The notes under the pieces were generated by a model, which saw only the letters and a list, made by a program, of their open reading frames with translations, had not been told where the DNA came from and did no database searches. This document shows positions 63,241-64,000 of a stretch of 64,000 nucleotides of DNA, one piece after another. A program made the translations under genes and the position numbers. The stretch is taken from the NCBI GenBank assembly GCA_944548615.1, contig OX155962.1:2631298-2695297 (forward strand). Direction: 5' to 3'. How positions within the stretch are numbered: position 1 is the first letter of the stretch; every line of letters begins with the position of its first letter. Source of the stretch: Micropterix aruncella. Lineage: Eukaryota > Arthropoda > Insecta > Lepidoptera > Micropterigidae.

Positions 63241-64000
63241 CGACATGCAGACGTGGCTTGCCGTCGCTGTCTACTCCCATGGTAACTCTTCGAAGTTCAG
63301 GTATTGACTGGCAGCTGCTTGAAGTCTGGACCTCGGGCGCTCCTCCTCCTCTTCTTTCTTCTGGTCTTCTTCCGCCGGAGATTGGTTTTTTAGGGTTTGG
63401 CTTTTTTTTTTACTAAATTACTAGGGTGTGCTCTTCTAATTACAAAAAAATATATCTATTTCTACGTTTTGCCGATTGAATTATGGTTTTACATTACCCG
63501 AGTATGACTATTTCCTATCCTATATTTACTATCTATGAACGTTGCGCGTTGCAATCTGGTCGGTCAATCATGGCTTGTGAACAGTTTTATTTTGTCAAAA
63601 ATAGGGACAACGTATAAATAAAAGAATCATAAAAAAGTATATCGAATACAATGAGTGGGTGCCCTTATTAGCATTCCATTATTTGAATTTTAAATAACTG
63701 TTTTGATTTTGGGTGACTCCGAGAAGTGTGTGACCCCCTTTGTTCGTTACAAGCAAATATATAATGTGATTTTTATATGGGAAAATATGATAAGAATTAG
63801 GGATTTGAAATCTTTATTTAGGTTTAGCCGAGCTTTTAGTGTCAAGGCCACCGATTAAAGTTGCTGTGTACCATTGTATAATCATTACTTGCTTGTACCC
63901 CAGTAAGGTGAAACGATTCACATCAGTGTCGAGATACTAGCTTGTAATTTTGGATTTTAATCCTGTGTGTACGAGTCAAAACGATATAAACATAGTCGCT
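63241..64000. other. Non-coding stretch at window end
   Basis: No recognised gene or repeat. Confidence 0.4.

Overview
The window looks like gene-poor intergenic DNA from an insect nuclear genome, most likely a moth or butterfly. This rests on AT-rich composition, many short interrupted reverse-transcriptase and transposase relics, a tRNA-headed SINE, and non-autonomous Helitrons that start TCCTACTAATATTATAAA and end CAGCTAG, a type familiar from Lepidoptera. The order is an inference; no host gene was found that fixes it. There is no bacterial gene organisation, CRISPR array, rRNA or confident stand-alone tRNA gene.

The only host-gene trace is at 57.3-58.1 kb: the C-terminal part of a CLIP-domain serine protease, with the GDSGGP serine motif and an in-frame stop, followed in other frames by one CLIP domain and the tail of a second. 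It is almost certainly a pseudogene or scrambled duplicate. Everything else identified is mobile or repetitive DNA.

Layout. 0.4-0.85 kb: PIF/Harbinger-type MITE. 2.1-2.8 kb: LINE tail. 3.6-5.5 kb: Helitron-like repeats and a LINE 3' end split by a Penelope-like element (PLE). 6.3-10.6 kb: repeat family A, a mariner tail and several LINE tails. 10.8-11.6 kb: head-to-head PLE dimer. 13.6-17.1 kb: LINE fragments and a Tc1 relic with terminal inverted repeats. 18-21 kb: long-TIR MITE and Helitron helicase relic. 22-28.5 kb: nested family A, B and C repeats, a second Harbinger MITE and a hAT transposase fragment. 29-32 kb: LINE tail, family A and an intact-ended Helitron. 32.6-34.8 kb: LINE split by the best-preserved PLE. 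34.8-35.9 kb: three long (TA)n arrays. 36-43 kb: LINE relics, a hAT-like MITE and a mariner relic. 43.8-47.3 kb: tandem repeats, family A, SINE, and family B split by a Helitron. 49.6-53.4 kb: family A, a second PLE type inside (TA)n with a hammerhead-like motif, and a LINE. 54-59 kb: LINEs and the protease pseudogene. 59.5-63.3 kb: minisatellites, hairpins and GC-rich tandem units.

The most informative signal is nested insertion: PLE into LINE, family A into a Harbinger MITE, into a hAT gene and into family B, and Helitron into family B. These give target-site duplications and a relative chronology. The least explained element is family A, a dispersed non-coding unit of about 0.7 kb with around ten copies here and a 13-bp target duplication at one of them. 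No complete autonomous element or intact host gene was found. Boundaries of old repeats are approximate because they were judged by eye.
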